A DNA stretch of 64,000 nt from Planctomycetota bacterium (GTDB taxonomy: Bacteria > Planctomycetota > JAPUJT01). Every line of letters begins with the position of its first letter. Positions within the stretch are counted from its first letter, which is position 1. The DNA is taken from positions 62,001 to 126,000 of the forward strand of contig JAPUJT010000049.1 of NCBI GenBank assembly GCA_027296055.1. Direction: 5' to 3'. This document shows, in pieces, positions 32,874-40,604 of this stretch. Made by a program: the position numbers and the translations under genes. Under the pieces are notes generated by a model that was given only the letters and a program-made list of their open reading frames with translations, was not told the origin of the DNA and did no database searches.

Positions 32874-35450
32874 CTATGGGTGGAACCGCTCGGTGTCGGC
32901 TACGGGATCGCCGCCGAGGGTGGACCGGCCTCCGGTGATCAATACCCGGCCGTCCTGCAGGAGAACGGCGGCGTGGAACTGTCGAGCCGTCGTCATGCTG
33001 GCGGTGTTCGAGAAGCCGAGGGTTGACGGATCGTACAGATCCGAGTCTGCCACGGGCCCCAGGGTCGGCTGCTCCTCCTGACCTCCGGCGAGGAGGACGC
33101 GGCCGTCGGGGATCTCCGTGGATGTGTGCTCCCGCTTATGGAAGCTCATCGGCCCCGCGATCGTGAAACCCGTCGGCGAGGTGTAAAGCTCCGCCTGATC
33201 GAAGCTCTGTTGAATGGAGGCGATCCCCCATCCCGGGCCGCCTCCCGACACAAGGACCATTCCGTTGGCGAGGAGTGACGAACGGTGCCCCAGGGTATCA
33301 AGCCAACCGGCCAGGATGACGTTGACGGGTGAGGTGCCCGTGATCGGGTCGAACTCCTCCGCGCTCCTATCGAGGGCGTCGGAACCCCCGACGAGAAGGA
33401 TCCGATCGTTGGGGAGGTAGTGCGCCGTATGTCCGGCTCGGGCGGTGGCGAACGTCCCCGGAACGGGCGTGAACATCCCCGATGCAGGGTCGTAGAAGTC
33501 GGCGTCCCGGTGGAGGGTGGACAGGCTCACGTCGTTCCCGCCTGTCACGTAGGCGCCTCCGGGGCTCGCCACCGAGGCGTGATCCACGCGCGCTCTCCGC
33601 ATCGAGTTGCCCGTCGCCTGAAACATCTCTGAGGCCGGGTCGTAAATCTCGCCGGTGTCGAGCTCCACGCTGAGGATCGACGCGATTCCCCCGGCGATCA
33701 GCACGGTCCCGTCCGGCAGGAGGGTGGCCGTGTGTCTCGTCCGTGGCGTGGTCATGTTGGGGAGCTGGACGATCTCGCCCGTAACGGGGCTGAAGATCTC
33801 GGCGCTAGCCAAGATCACCTGAGAGGTGGTCGTTCCGCCGGCGATCAGGACAGTGCCGTCCGGGAGCATCGTCATCGTGTGGAGCATGCGAGCGGTCTGC
33901 ATGGGCATTGCGACGATGAACCGGCTCCGACCCGCCTGGTTGTCGACGGTGAAGTCCGGCGTTTCGACGGCCAGGCCGATCTCGCTGTCCGACGGCGTGA
34001 GTCGGAGTCGCATCGTGGTCAGAAGAACGGCCCCGATGTCCGCGAACGAGTCCCACACGAACAGGTGGTTGACGCCGGTCGGCGAGGCCTCGACCGGGCC
34101 GGATCCCTCTCCGGACGGTCCCGTGGTCGCCGGCGCGTAGGTGAGCCCGGAGTCTGTCGAGAACTCGGCAGTGATCAAGGCGTAGTCGCTCTCCGCGTCG
34201 GTCGCGGTGTAGCAGAGATCCACGAGACCCCTCTGGGTCCCGACGAGTGTGCAGAGAGTGATCGACGGGGGTGTGCTAGCCGTCGGATCGTTGAATACGA
34301 CGATAGAAAGGGAGGCGTTGGACGTGGACGGCGGTCCCTGAGTATCCGCGACTTGCACGTCGAAGGGAAAGCGACCGACGGTCCCGGGCGTTCCGGTGAT
34401 GGCGCCGTTGGTCGCCAGTAACAGGTTGCCCGGTAGGGAGCCTCCCGTCAGGGTCCACGAGTAGGGGGGGAGCCCTCCCGACGCCATCAGAGTCTCCGAG
34501 TAGGGCGTTCCCTCGGTCACCGGGGGCAGGCTCGTCGTCGTGATCGTGACGAACGTCAGGACGTTCAGGTCCAGTATTCTCGTGGCCTGGGCAGCCAGGC
34601 TGTCCATCACCTCCACGGTGAATGACGAGAGGCCTACGGTCGTCGGTGTCCCGGTGATGTTGCCATTGGCGAAGAGGGTCAGTCCGGCCGGCAAGGTTCC
34701 GGTGATGCTCCAGGTATACGGGAGAGTTCCCCCGGCGGCCGCGAGGGAGAACGAGTAGGAGACGCCCTCCAGCGCATCCGGAAGACTTGCCGTGGTGACG
34801 ATCAGGGCCGGAGTCACCAGAATGCTGAGTGGCGCGGTGGCGGGGACGGGTGGGGATTGCCCATCGGTCACCTGGACGGTGACCGTGAAAGTCCCGCTCG
34901 ACGACGGAGTTCCGATGATGTCTCCCGCGGCAGAAAGTGTGAGGCCGGTAGGGAAAGTACCCCCCGATAAAGTCCAGCTGTATGGCGGAATTCCACCTGA
35001 AGCGGCTAGCGAGAAGAAGTAGGGAGTACCCTCCGCCCCATCCGGCAGGGAAGTCGTCGTCACCGCGAGTGCCGGCTGGACGGTGAGGGTGAGGGAGGCC
35101 GTCGTCGTCGCCACGGGAGAAAAGCTGTCTGTGACTCGGACGACGAGCGGAAACGGTCCATTCACTGTGGGGGTTCCGGAGATCAGACCCGCTGCGTCCA
35201 GGGAAAGCCCCCCCGGAATGGAACCGGAGTCGAGGCTCCACATGTATGGGAGAAAGCCGCCGCTTGCAGCCAGGTTGAACGAATAAGGTGAGCCTTCCAC
35301 CGCATCGGGCAAGTTCGAGGTCGTGATGGAGAGGGGGACCGGTCCGCCTCCCCCGCCGCCGCCGCTCGACTTGTTGCACGCCGAGGCGAGGAGAGAGAGA
35401 CAGGCCAGCATGGCCAGGGGACCGTACGCCGTAGCAAGCTTCGAACGCAT
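32874..35450 (-). CDS. Kelch / putative-Ig lipoprotein (long paralogue)
   Basis: 858 residues. ATG 35450 follows GGGAGG. Lipobox A-S-A-C (Cys25), then a run of seven Gly. Four He_PIG-type Ig domains of about 87 residues follow, each with L-P-D/P-x-x-E-G-x-x-Y-x-x-x-L-x-A-x-G-G-x-x-P-Y and G-T-P. Next is a module of about 100 residues with E-F-S-T-D-S-G-L-T-Y, F-V-W-D-S and R-L-R-L-T-P-S-D. The C-terminal 330 residues are kelch/galactose-oxidase-like repeats (H-T-M-T-M-L-P-D-G-T-V-L-I-A-G-G and variants, about six blades). It is presumably a surface-exposed binding or adhesive lipoprotein. It is paralogous to the next upstream gene. Confidence 0.88.
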   Translation of the reverse strand: MRSKLATAYGPLAMLACLSLLASACNKSSGGGGGGGPVPLSITTSNLPDAVEGSPYSFNLAASGGFLPYMWSLDSGSIPGGLSLDAAGLISGTPTVNGPFPLVVRVTDSFSPVATTTASLTLTVQPALAVTTTSLPDGAEGTPYFFSLAASGGIPPYSWTLSGGTFPTGLTLSAAGDIIGTPSSSGTFTVTVQVTDGQSPPVPATAPLSILVTPALIVTTASLPDALEGVSYSFSLAAAGGTLPYTWSITGTLPAGLTLFANGNITGTPTTVGLSSFTVEVMDSLAAQATRILDLNVLTFVTITTTSLPPVTEGTPYSETLMASGGLPPYSWTLTGGSLPGNLLLATNGAITGTPGTVGRFPFDVQVADTQGPPSTSNASLSIVVFNDPTASTPPSITLCTLVGTQRGLVDLCYTATDAESDYALITAEFSTDSGLTYAPATTGPSGEGSGPVEASPTGVNHLFVWDSFADIGAVLLTTMRLRLTPSDSEIGLAVETPDFTVDNQAGRSRFIVAMPMQTARMLHTMTMLPDGTVLIAGGTTTSQVILASAEIFSPVTGEIVQLPNMTTPRTRHTATLLPDGTVLIAGGIASILSVELDTGEIYDPASEMFQATGNSMRRARVDHASVASPGGAYVTGGNDVSLSTLHRDADFYDPASGMFTPVPGTFATARAGHTAHYLPNDRILLVGGSDALDRSAEEFDPITGTSPVNVILAGWLDTLGHRSSLLANGMVLVSGGGPGWGIASIQQSFDQAELYTSPTGFTIAGPMSFHKREHTSTEIPDGRVLLAGGQEEQPTLGPVADSDLYDPSTLGFSNTASMTTARQFHAAVLLQDGRVLITGGRSTLGGDPVADTERFHP

Positions 35451-35573
35451 GGAATCCTCCCGAGTATTCGTTCTGAATTGAAGACAACCCACGTAGGCTT
35501 GAAGCGTATCAAGCCGAAGTCTCAACCGATAGACGGTTCAGGGGGTGGATTCCTTGCGAAATCAGGCGCAGTC

Positions 35574-37634
35574 TCAGGGGTGGTACTTCTCGCTGTCCCT
35601 CACGGGATCCAGGCCGTCCGACGTGCCACCCGTGATCAGGACACGACCATCCTGCAGGAGGACCGCCTTGTGGTACATCCGCGCGATCGTCATGGGCGAC
35701 GTGGCCGTGAATCCGGGGTTGCACGGATCGTACGTCTCGGACCGGTCGATGGGACCGATGGTCGGCTGATCCTCCTGACCTCCGGCGATCAGGACCCGCC
35801 CGTCGGGGACCTGGGTGGACGTGTGCCGGCGTCGCATGGAGAGCATCGGCCCCACGTCCGTGTACCCGGTCGGCGAGGTGTAGAGGAACGCCTGGTCGAA
35901 GGCGTTCTGGATGGAAGGGATTCCCCAGCCAGGTCCTCCTCCCGTCACCAGGGCCGTCCCGTCGGCCAGAAGGGAAGAGGCCTGCCAGCGCGTCTCGATG
36001 GGCCCTGCAAGGCCGATGACCACGGGCGACGTCCCTGAGACCGGATCGAATTCCTCGGCGCTCATCCCGCCCGTATCGGATCCGGCAAGCATCAGGAGGC
36101 GATCGTTCGGCAGGTAGTAGGCCTCGTGGAGGGCTCGGTTGGCGAAGAACTGTCCCATGGCGACCGAGAACAAGGCCGTCGACGGATCGTAAAATTCCGC
36201 GGTGTCGAGTAGATTCGAGCCGCCGTTGAGTCCCCCCGTGACGAAGGCTCCCGTGGGTCCGGCCACCGTAGCGTGATCTGCCCGGGCACTGACCATGAGC
36301 CCGTTCGTGGCCGCGAAGGTCCGTCCGACCGGGTCGAAGATCTCCGCGGATCTCAGCTCGACACCGAGGATGGACGGGATACCGCCCACGATGAGAACCG
36401 TCCCGTCGGAGAGCAGCGTTGCCGTATGCCGCGTCCTGGGCGTCGTCATCACCACGCCCAGCAACTCGAACTGGGCCGTGATGGGGCTGAAGATCTCGGC
36501 GGAGGCCAGGATCGACTGACCGAGGCCCGTCCCACCCGTTACCAGTACGGTTCCGTCAGGCAGCAAGGTCATCGTGTGCCGCTGACGCTCCACCTGCATC
36601 GCCTTGGAGTTGACGAACAGGCTCTGCCCGGGACGGTTGTCCAGGGTGAAATCGCCCGTCGGAAGGGGGATGCCGGGCTGGCTGTCGGATGGACTTATCC
36701 GGACTCGCACGGTGGAGAGCGTAGCCGTCCCCACGTCGAACCAGGAGTCCCATACGAACAGACGGATCGACGAGACTGATGTCCCGACCAGCGGTCCGAA
36801 GCCCTCTCCTCCCGGACCGGAGGTGGCTGGCTGATAGGTGATGCCCCCGTCCGTCGAATAATCGACAGCGATGTTGATCGGGTCTCCATCCATATCAGAG
36901 GCCTTGTAGCAGACATCCACGAGGCCTCTCTGGTCGAAGTCCCAGACCGCCGGGCTGACCTCGGGCGGCGTGCTCGTCCCCGGATCCGTGAAGACGACGA
37001 GCGAGAAGTTTCGCGTGGCGAACGTCGGGATCGGCAGGGTATCCGTCACTCGCACTTCGATGGGGAACAGTCCGGTGGCCTGTGGAGTCCCGGAGATCAC
37101 GCCGCCGGTGCTCAGACTCAGACCGGTGGGGAGAGGGCCGGCCAGAAGACTCCAGTTGTAGGGCGGCATCCCGCCGGACGCGCTCAAGGTGGTCGTGTAA
37201 GAGACAGACTCGGTGGCGTCGGGAAGACTCGTCGTGTCGATGCGTAGACCGGCCCCGAGGAACAGATCGAAGGTCCCTGTCACGAAGGCCGGGGGACTCC
37301 GGCTGTCGGTCACCCGAACGGTGAAATTATAAGTGCCCGAACCGGTCGGCGTGCCCGAGAGGAGCCCGATCGTATCGAGCGTGATCCCGGCGGGGAGGGT
37401 TCCGTTCTGGAAGGTCCAGATGTAGGGGAGCAGCCCCCCGGTGGCGACGAAGTTGAAGGAGTACGGGGTCCCTTCGAAGGCGTCGGGTAGGGGGCTCTGA
37501 GTGACGATGACCAGGGGGGCGATGGATTTACCTCCCCCGCCACTGCTCGACTTGTTGCACCCGAAGGCGAAGCAGACCGAGACGACCAACAGGGCTGCAA
37601 GCGAGCCGCGAGATCCAGAGCCAAGAACCCCCAT
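35574..37634 (-). CDS. Kelch / putative-Ig lipoprotein (short paralogue)
   Basis: 686 residues. ATG 37634 follows GAGGAGGAGAGG. Lipobox A-F-G-C (Cys26) and a Gly-rich linker. It has two He_PIG-type Ig domains where its neighbour has four, then the same STDGG/FVWDSW module and the same kelch propeller. Blade text is very close to the neighbour (L-P-D-G-T-V-L-V-T-G-G, T-P-R-T-R-H-T-A-T-L-L, C-terminal D-S-E-K-Y-H-P versus D-T-E-R-F-H-P). The pair is best explained by tandem duplication followed by loss or gain of Ig units. No clear promoter is seen in the 112 bp upstream. Confidence 0.88.
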   Translation of the reverse strand: MGVLGSGSRGSLAALLVVSVCFAFGCNKSSSGGGGKSIAPLVIVTQSPLPDAFEGTPYSFNFVATGGLLPYIWTFQNGTLPAGITLDTIGLLSGTPTGSGTYNFTVRVTDSRSPPAFVTGTFDLFLGAGLRIDTTSLPDATESVSYTTTLSASGGMPPYNWSLLAGPLPTGLSLSTGGVISGTPQATGLFPIEVRVTDTLPIPTFATRNFSLVVFTDPGTSTPPEVSPAVWDFDQRGLVDVCYKASDMDGDPINIAVDYSTDGGITYQPATSGPGGEGFGPLVGTSVSSIRLFVWDSWFDVGTATLSTVRVRISPSDSQPGIPLPTGDFTLDNRPGQSLFVNSKAMQVERQRHTMTLLPDGTVLVTGGTGLGQSILASAEIFSPITAQFELLGVVMTTPRTRHTATLLSDGTVLIVGGIPSILGVELRSAEIFDPVGRTFAATNGLMVSARADHATVAGPTGAFVTGGLNGGSNLLDTAEFYDPSTALFSVAMGQFFANRALHEAYYLPNDRLLMLAGSDTGGMSAEEFDPVSGTSPVVIGLAGPIETRWQASSLLADGTALVTGGGPGWGIPSIQNAFDQAFLYTSPTGYTDVGPMLSMRRRHTSTQVPDGRVLIAGGQEDQPTIGPIDRSETYDPCNPGFTATSPMTIARMYHKAVLLQDGRVLITGGTSDGLDPVRDSEKYHP

Positions 37635-37746
37635 CCTCTCCTCCTCGCGTAGAAACCTTCGTCGGGTCTCCGACACCAACCATGAATGTACTGATGAGTC
37701 CGCGAATCACCCAGGATATCAGGTCCCGCGGAGGAGGGGTAGGGGG

Positions 37747-39291
37747 TTAGCCTTCCGTATAGTTGTAGACGACCATACGGCGTGAAACCTTGCGGATCCG
37801 GTGGTTCTGCTGGTCGGTGAAGAAGAACTCGCTGGAGACGCTGGGGTCACCGACGACGCACCGGGGCGTATCACAGAGGGAGCGACAGGCGGGTCCGTTG
37901 TCGGGCCGGAACCCCTGGCTGTAGCTCCGTCCGGCGATGGCATCAATGATTCCGGACGTATCGATACGCCGGACCGTGTGGTACCCAGTGCTGGCCAGGA
38001 CCCAGCTTCCATCCGAGTAGAGGGCCAATCCTGTCGGATCCCCCAGACCCGCGCTGGTCACGGCGCCCCCGTCCAGAGGCGAGGAGGCGAAGCTGGCTCC
38101 CCCCTCGTGCCAGATGAGCCCCGTCGTTCTGTCGAGCCGATACACCTGGTCATGTCCCGCGAGAGGGACCCAGACATTTTCACTCGAGTCGAGGGTCACC
38201 GGACCCGGGTCCGACATCCCGGCTGTCGTGCCCAGGGCCCCGCTGAAACCGTAGCTCGTCGTCCCGTTGCCGTAGACGGTGGCGATCCACCCTGCCGGTA
38301 TCACGACCGCGCCTATGATGACCGGGAAGAGGCCGGTGTTGATCGCGCGCACGCGCTGATTGGAAGCATCGGAGACGAAGACGACGCCGTTGCTGTCCAC
38401 CGTGGCCCCATTGAGGTCAGCGCCGAAGCGGGCCAGTGAGGCGTAGAAGCTGTCCCCCGAGAATCCGAGAGGTGTGCCGCCGGCGAGTCGATCGATGTTG
38501 CCCGGCATCAGGGGGATCTGGGCCATGCCGAATCCCCAGTGGAGCTGCACGTCGGGACCGACGTTCGCCGTCCGGACCAGCCCGTTGCCCGCGTCGGCGA
38601 TGTAGAGGAGCTTCCCGTCCGGCGAGAAGGAGATCCCGCGGGGATCGTTGAACCTGGCGAGCGACATCGGTCCCCCGTCTCCCACGTCATCTCCCGCCAG
38701 GATGCTCCCGTAGCCGGACCCGACGGGCGTCGAGATGGTCCCGGTCGCCTGGTCCCATTTGCGGATCCGACTCTCGGAGGTGAACCAGAGGTTTCCGGAG
38801 GGGTCCATCGCCAGACCGTACGGGCTCGCGATGGCTGTATCGGTTCCGGCGAGTCCGTCTCCGTTCCAGATGGAATCCCCGTTCCCCGCAATCGTCTCGA
38901 TCGCTTCCGTTGATGCCATCACGGCCACAGCCTGTACGGAGTTTCCCTGGACACCTACCGCGGTCCCGATCGACCGGATCCGGACGAGCCCCGACAGCGC
39001 GGGCACCGTGGAGTCGTCCTCCACCGTCACCGAGTAGGTGCCGGAGGCGAGGGCCGCGTTGGAGAAGCCCGCTCTCCAGTCCGGGTCGAGGTCCAGCTCG
39101 AGCAGGGCCTTTTCCACACCTCCCTTGGCGACGTGGAGGGCGGCTGCGTCGGCGCGGTATCGCTGTGCGGCTTCCATGTTGCGGAGGGATCGCTCGGCGT
39201 AGGCGCCGAGGGCGATCGCCGCGATGGGGATGGAGACGGTGAGGGCGAAGAGGAACGTCCCTCTTTCCGGGTTCAGGTGAAACTTCTTCAT
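37747..39291 (-). CDS. Pilin-like (PilX-type) N terminus fused to an NHL propeller
   Basis: 514 residues. The N terminus, P-E-R-G then T-F-L-F-A-L-T-V-S-I-P-I-A-A-I-A-L-G, has a prepilin-like cleavage site after Gly11 and a long hydrophobic helix. Glu5 is replaced by Ala, as in PilX-type minor pilins. A helical, Ala-rich stalk (R-A-D-A-A-A-L-H-V-A-K-G-G-V-E-K-A-L) and a small beta domain follow. From about residue 130 there are five to six NHL-like blades (G-L-A-M-D-P-S-G-N-L-W-F-T, L-L-Y-I-A-D-A-G-N-G-L-V-R, V-F-V-S-D-A-S-N-Q-R-V-R). It is co-transcribed with two pseudopilins, starting one base after the second. It could be a pilus-tip or pseudopilus-borne binding protein. Confidence 0.75.
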   Translation of the reverse strand: MKKFHLNPERGTFLFALTVSIPIAAIALGAYAERSLRNMEAAQRYRADAAALHVAKGGVEKALLELDLDPDWRAGFSNAALASGTYSVTVEDDSTVPALSGLVRIRSIGTAVGVQGNSVQAVAVMASTEAIETIAGNGDSIWNGDGLAGTDTAIASPYGLAMDPSGNLWFTSESRIRKWDQATGTISTPVGSGYGSILAGDDVGDGGPMSLARFNDPRGISFSPDGKLLYIADAGNGLVRTANVGPDVQLHWGFGMAQIPLMPGNIDRLAGGTPLGFSGDSFYASLARFGADLNGATVDSNGVVFVSDASNQRVRAINTGLFPVIIGAVVIPAGWIATVYGNGTTSYGFSGALGTTAGMSDPGPVTLDSSENVWVPLAGHDQVYRLDRTTGLIWHEGGASFASSPLDGGAVTSAGLGDPTGLALYSDGSWVLASTGYHTVRRIDTSGIIDAIAGRSYSQGFRPDNGPACRSLCDTPRCVVGDPSVSSEFFFTDQQNHRIRKVSRRMVVYNYTEG

Positions 39292-39292
39292 C

Positions 39293-39880
39293 TCAAGAGC
39301 CTCCCGACCGGTTTCCGGTGGCGATCAGGGCCGTCACCGTCTCTTCACGCGAGCTCGCTCCAGTCGGCAACGGTCGCACCTGCAGGGTCAAGGTGACCTG
39401 GACTCCGATCGTTTGCGCCTGAAACTCGAGGCCGGACACTCCCGATGCGAGGATCGCGATCTCCCCGGGCACCGTGCTCTCGGCCACCGAATCACCATCC
39501 AGATCTTGCTGACGAACCAGATATTCGCCGGTGAGGGTGTAGGTGATGTCGGCGCCAAACTCCGTGGCCCCGTCCGTATCGAGGATCGTGCCATCGCCGT
39601 CGAGATCCTGGGGGATGCGAAAGCTCAGGCTGGATCCGGAGATGGTCAGGTTCGTCTTATCTGCCTGCCGGACCTCCCGGGACAGTCGCTTCAGCACCTG
39701 CTCCACGCGTTCCTGGAGCTGCATACGACCCTCACCCTCCCTCCAGAGATCGAAGGAGAGGATGGTCATCCGAGTGACGAGCAGCCCGAGCATCGAGGCG
39801 ATGCCGGCGACGAGGATGATCTCGAGCAGCGTAGAGCCCCGGTCATTGCCGGTCCTGGAAGGTCGATGGATCTTTATCAA
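39293..39880 (-). CDS. Type IV pilin/type II secretion pseudopilin, PilW/GspJ-like
   Basis: 195 residues. TTG 39880 overlaps the stop of the upstream gene (TTGA) and has GAGGG upstream; the frame extends far back but inside the previous gene. The prepilin site is R-G (Gly15) before S-T-L-L-E-I-I-L-V-A-G-I-A-S-M-L-G-L-L, with Glu at mature position 5. A long amphipathic helix follows (M-Q-L-Q-E-R-V-E-Q-V-L-K-R-L-S-R-E-V-R-Q-A). The C-terminal part has D-L-D-G-D-G-x-I and D-L-D-G-D-S motifs that look like Ca2+ loops, known in GspJ/GspG-type pseudopilins. It would be processed by a PilD peptidase encoded elsewhere. Confidence 0.85.
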   Translation of the reverse strand: MIKIHRPSRTGNDRGSTLLEIILVAGIASMLGLLVTRMTILSFDLWREGEGRMQLQERVEQVLKRLSREVRQADKTNLTISGSSLSFRIPQDLDGDGTILDTDGATEFGADITYTLTGEYLVRQQDLDGDSVAESTVPGEIAILASGVSGLEFQAQTIGVQVTLTLQVRPLPTGASSREETVTALIATGNRSGGS

Positions 39881-40296
39881 TAGTCTGCCCTCAAGGTATA
39901 CAGAGATAGTCCTTGCTGCTCTCCTCGCGGATCCTTCCAGCCGATCGTCACCCCGACACGGACCACGGCCGGAAGGGGATCGGCTCCGGGAATGCTCGTG
40001 CCGTCTTCCTCGGTCACCTCGAAGGTCGTCGACTGGTCCGGAAGATGGTCGAGCGTCGGGGGCGTGTAGGCTCTCAGAGAGCTGAAGGCGATCGCTTCCA
40101 GATCTGCCAGCACCCGCTCCGCGTCGACCGTGGCGCAGGTCACGTCGCTGCTGAGACGGTTCATGGAGAGGATCGTGTCGAAGGCCCCGAAGAGCGAGAC
40201 GAAGAGGACGGTGAGGAGTCCTGTGGCGATGGTCAGCTCGATGAGCGTATGTCCGCTTGTCGGAACCTGCTCGACGGCCAGCCCGCATTGCGACAT
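39877..40296 (-). CDS. Type IV pilin/type II secretion pseudopilin, PilV/GspI-like
   Basis: 139 residues from ATG 40296 (GAGG/GGGTGGGG upstream). Prepilin site S-G (Gly15) before H-T-L-I-E-L-T-I-A-T-G-L-L-T-V-L, with Glu at mature position 5. The first mature residue is His rather than Phe or Met. A short globular beta domain follows (V-T-E-E-D-G-T-S-I-P, V-V-R-V-G-V-T-I-G-W). It is the first gene of a three-gene minor-pilin operon behind a sigma-54-like promoter at 40403-40418. No assembly ATPase, platform or secretin gene is in the window, so whether it serves a pilus or a type II system is open. Confidence 0.85.
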   Translation of the reverse strand: MSQCGLAVEQVPTSGHTLIELTIATGLLTVLFVSLFGAFDTILSMNRLSSDVTCATVDAERVLADLEAIAFSSLRAYTPPTLDHLPDQSTTFEVTEEDGTSIPGADPLPAVVRVGVTIGWKDPRGEQQGLSLYTLRADY

Positions 40297-40402
40297 TGCC
40301 CCACCCACCTCGCAGCGTGACGACCTATGGGGGGCCGCACTTGACTCTCGATCGTTTGTGGAAGTCCCACCCCCACAGAGTTGAATCGCCGATCGGGACA
40401 GT

Positions 40403-40418
40403 TGCAAAACGGGTGCCC
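40403..40418 (-). promoter_or_regulatory. Sigma-54-like promoter of the pseudopilin operon
   Basis: Minus strand GGGCACC-CGTT-TTGCA (40418-40403). Against TGGCACG-N4-TTGCA it matches GGCAC at -24 and TTGCA at -12 with the exact spacing. The start would be near 40392, giving a leader of about 95 bases to ATG 40296. The rest of the 308 bp gap (40297-40604) holds only AT-rich sequence and the 40557-40604 hairpin. Confidence 0.55.
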
Positions 40419-40556
40419 CGGTTGACAAAATATTTAGGCCTGTGCCGCAACCTGTTTATTGTCAATGGCTTGTAAGATCTGACCGGTCTTGCGGAGACTG
40501 CGAGGTTCCGGGTGGGCAGGCAATATTTCCCGGTCGTGAACCAAGAAATTCCAGGT

Positions 40557-40604
40557 ATTTCATGACGCGCACCAATTTCAGGTATTCGGTGCGCGTCATG
40601 AAAT
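40557..40604. repeat. 17 bp inverted repeat (ATTTCATGACGCGCACC arms)
   Basis: Perfect 17 bp arms (40557-40573 and 40588-40604) flank a 14-base loop. The loop repeats part of the upstream flank (CAGGTATT). It abuts the stop codon of the SBBP gene at 40605. One arm recurs at 32147-32164. There is no T-tract, so a classic terminator role is unlikely; it may stabilise the mRNA end or be a REP-type element. Confidence 0.7.

Noticed and set aside
40420..40440. Plus-strand TTGACA in the pseudopilin gap as a promoter
   Set aside because: No -10 box at 16-18 bp and no plus-strand gene follows.
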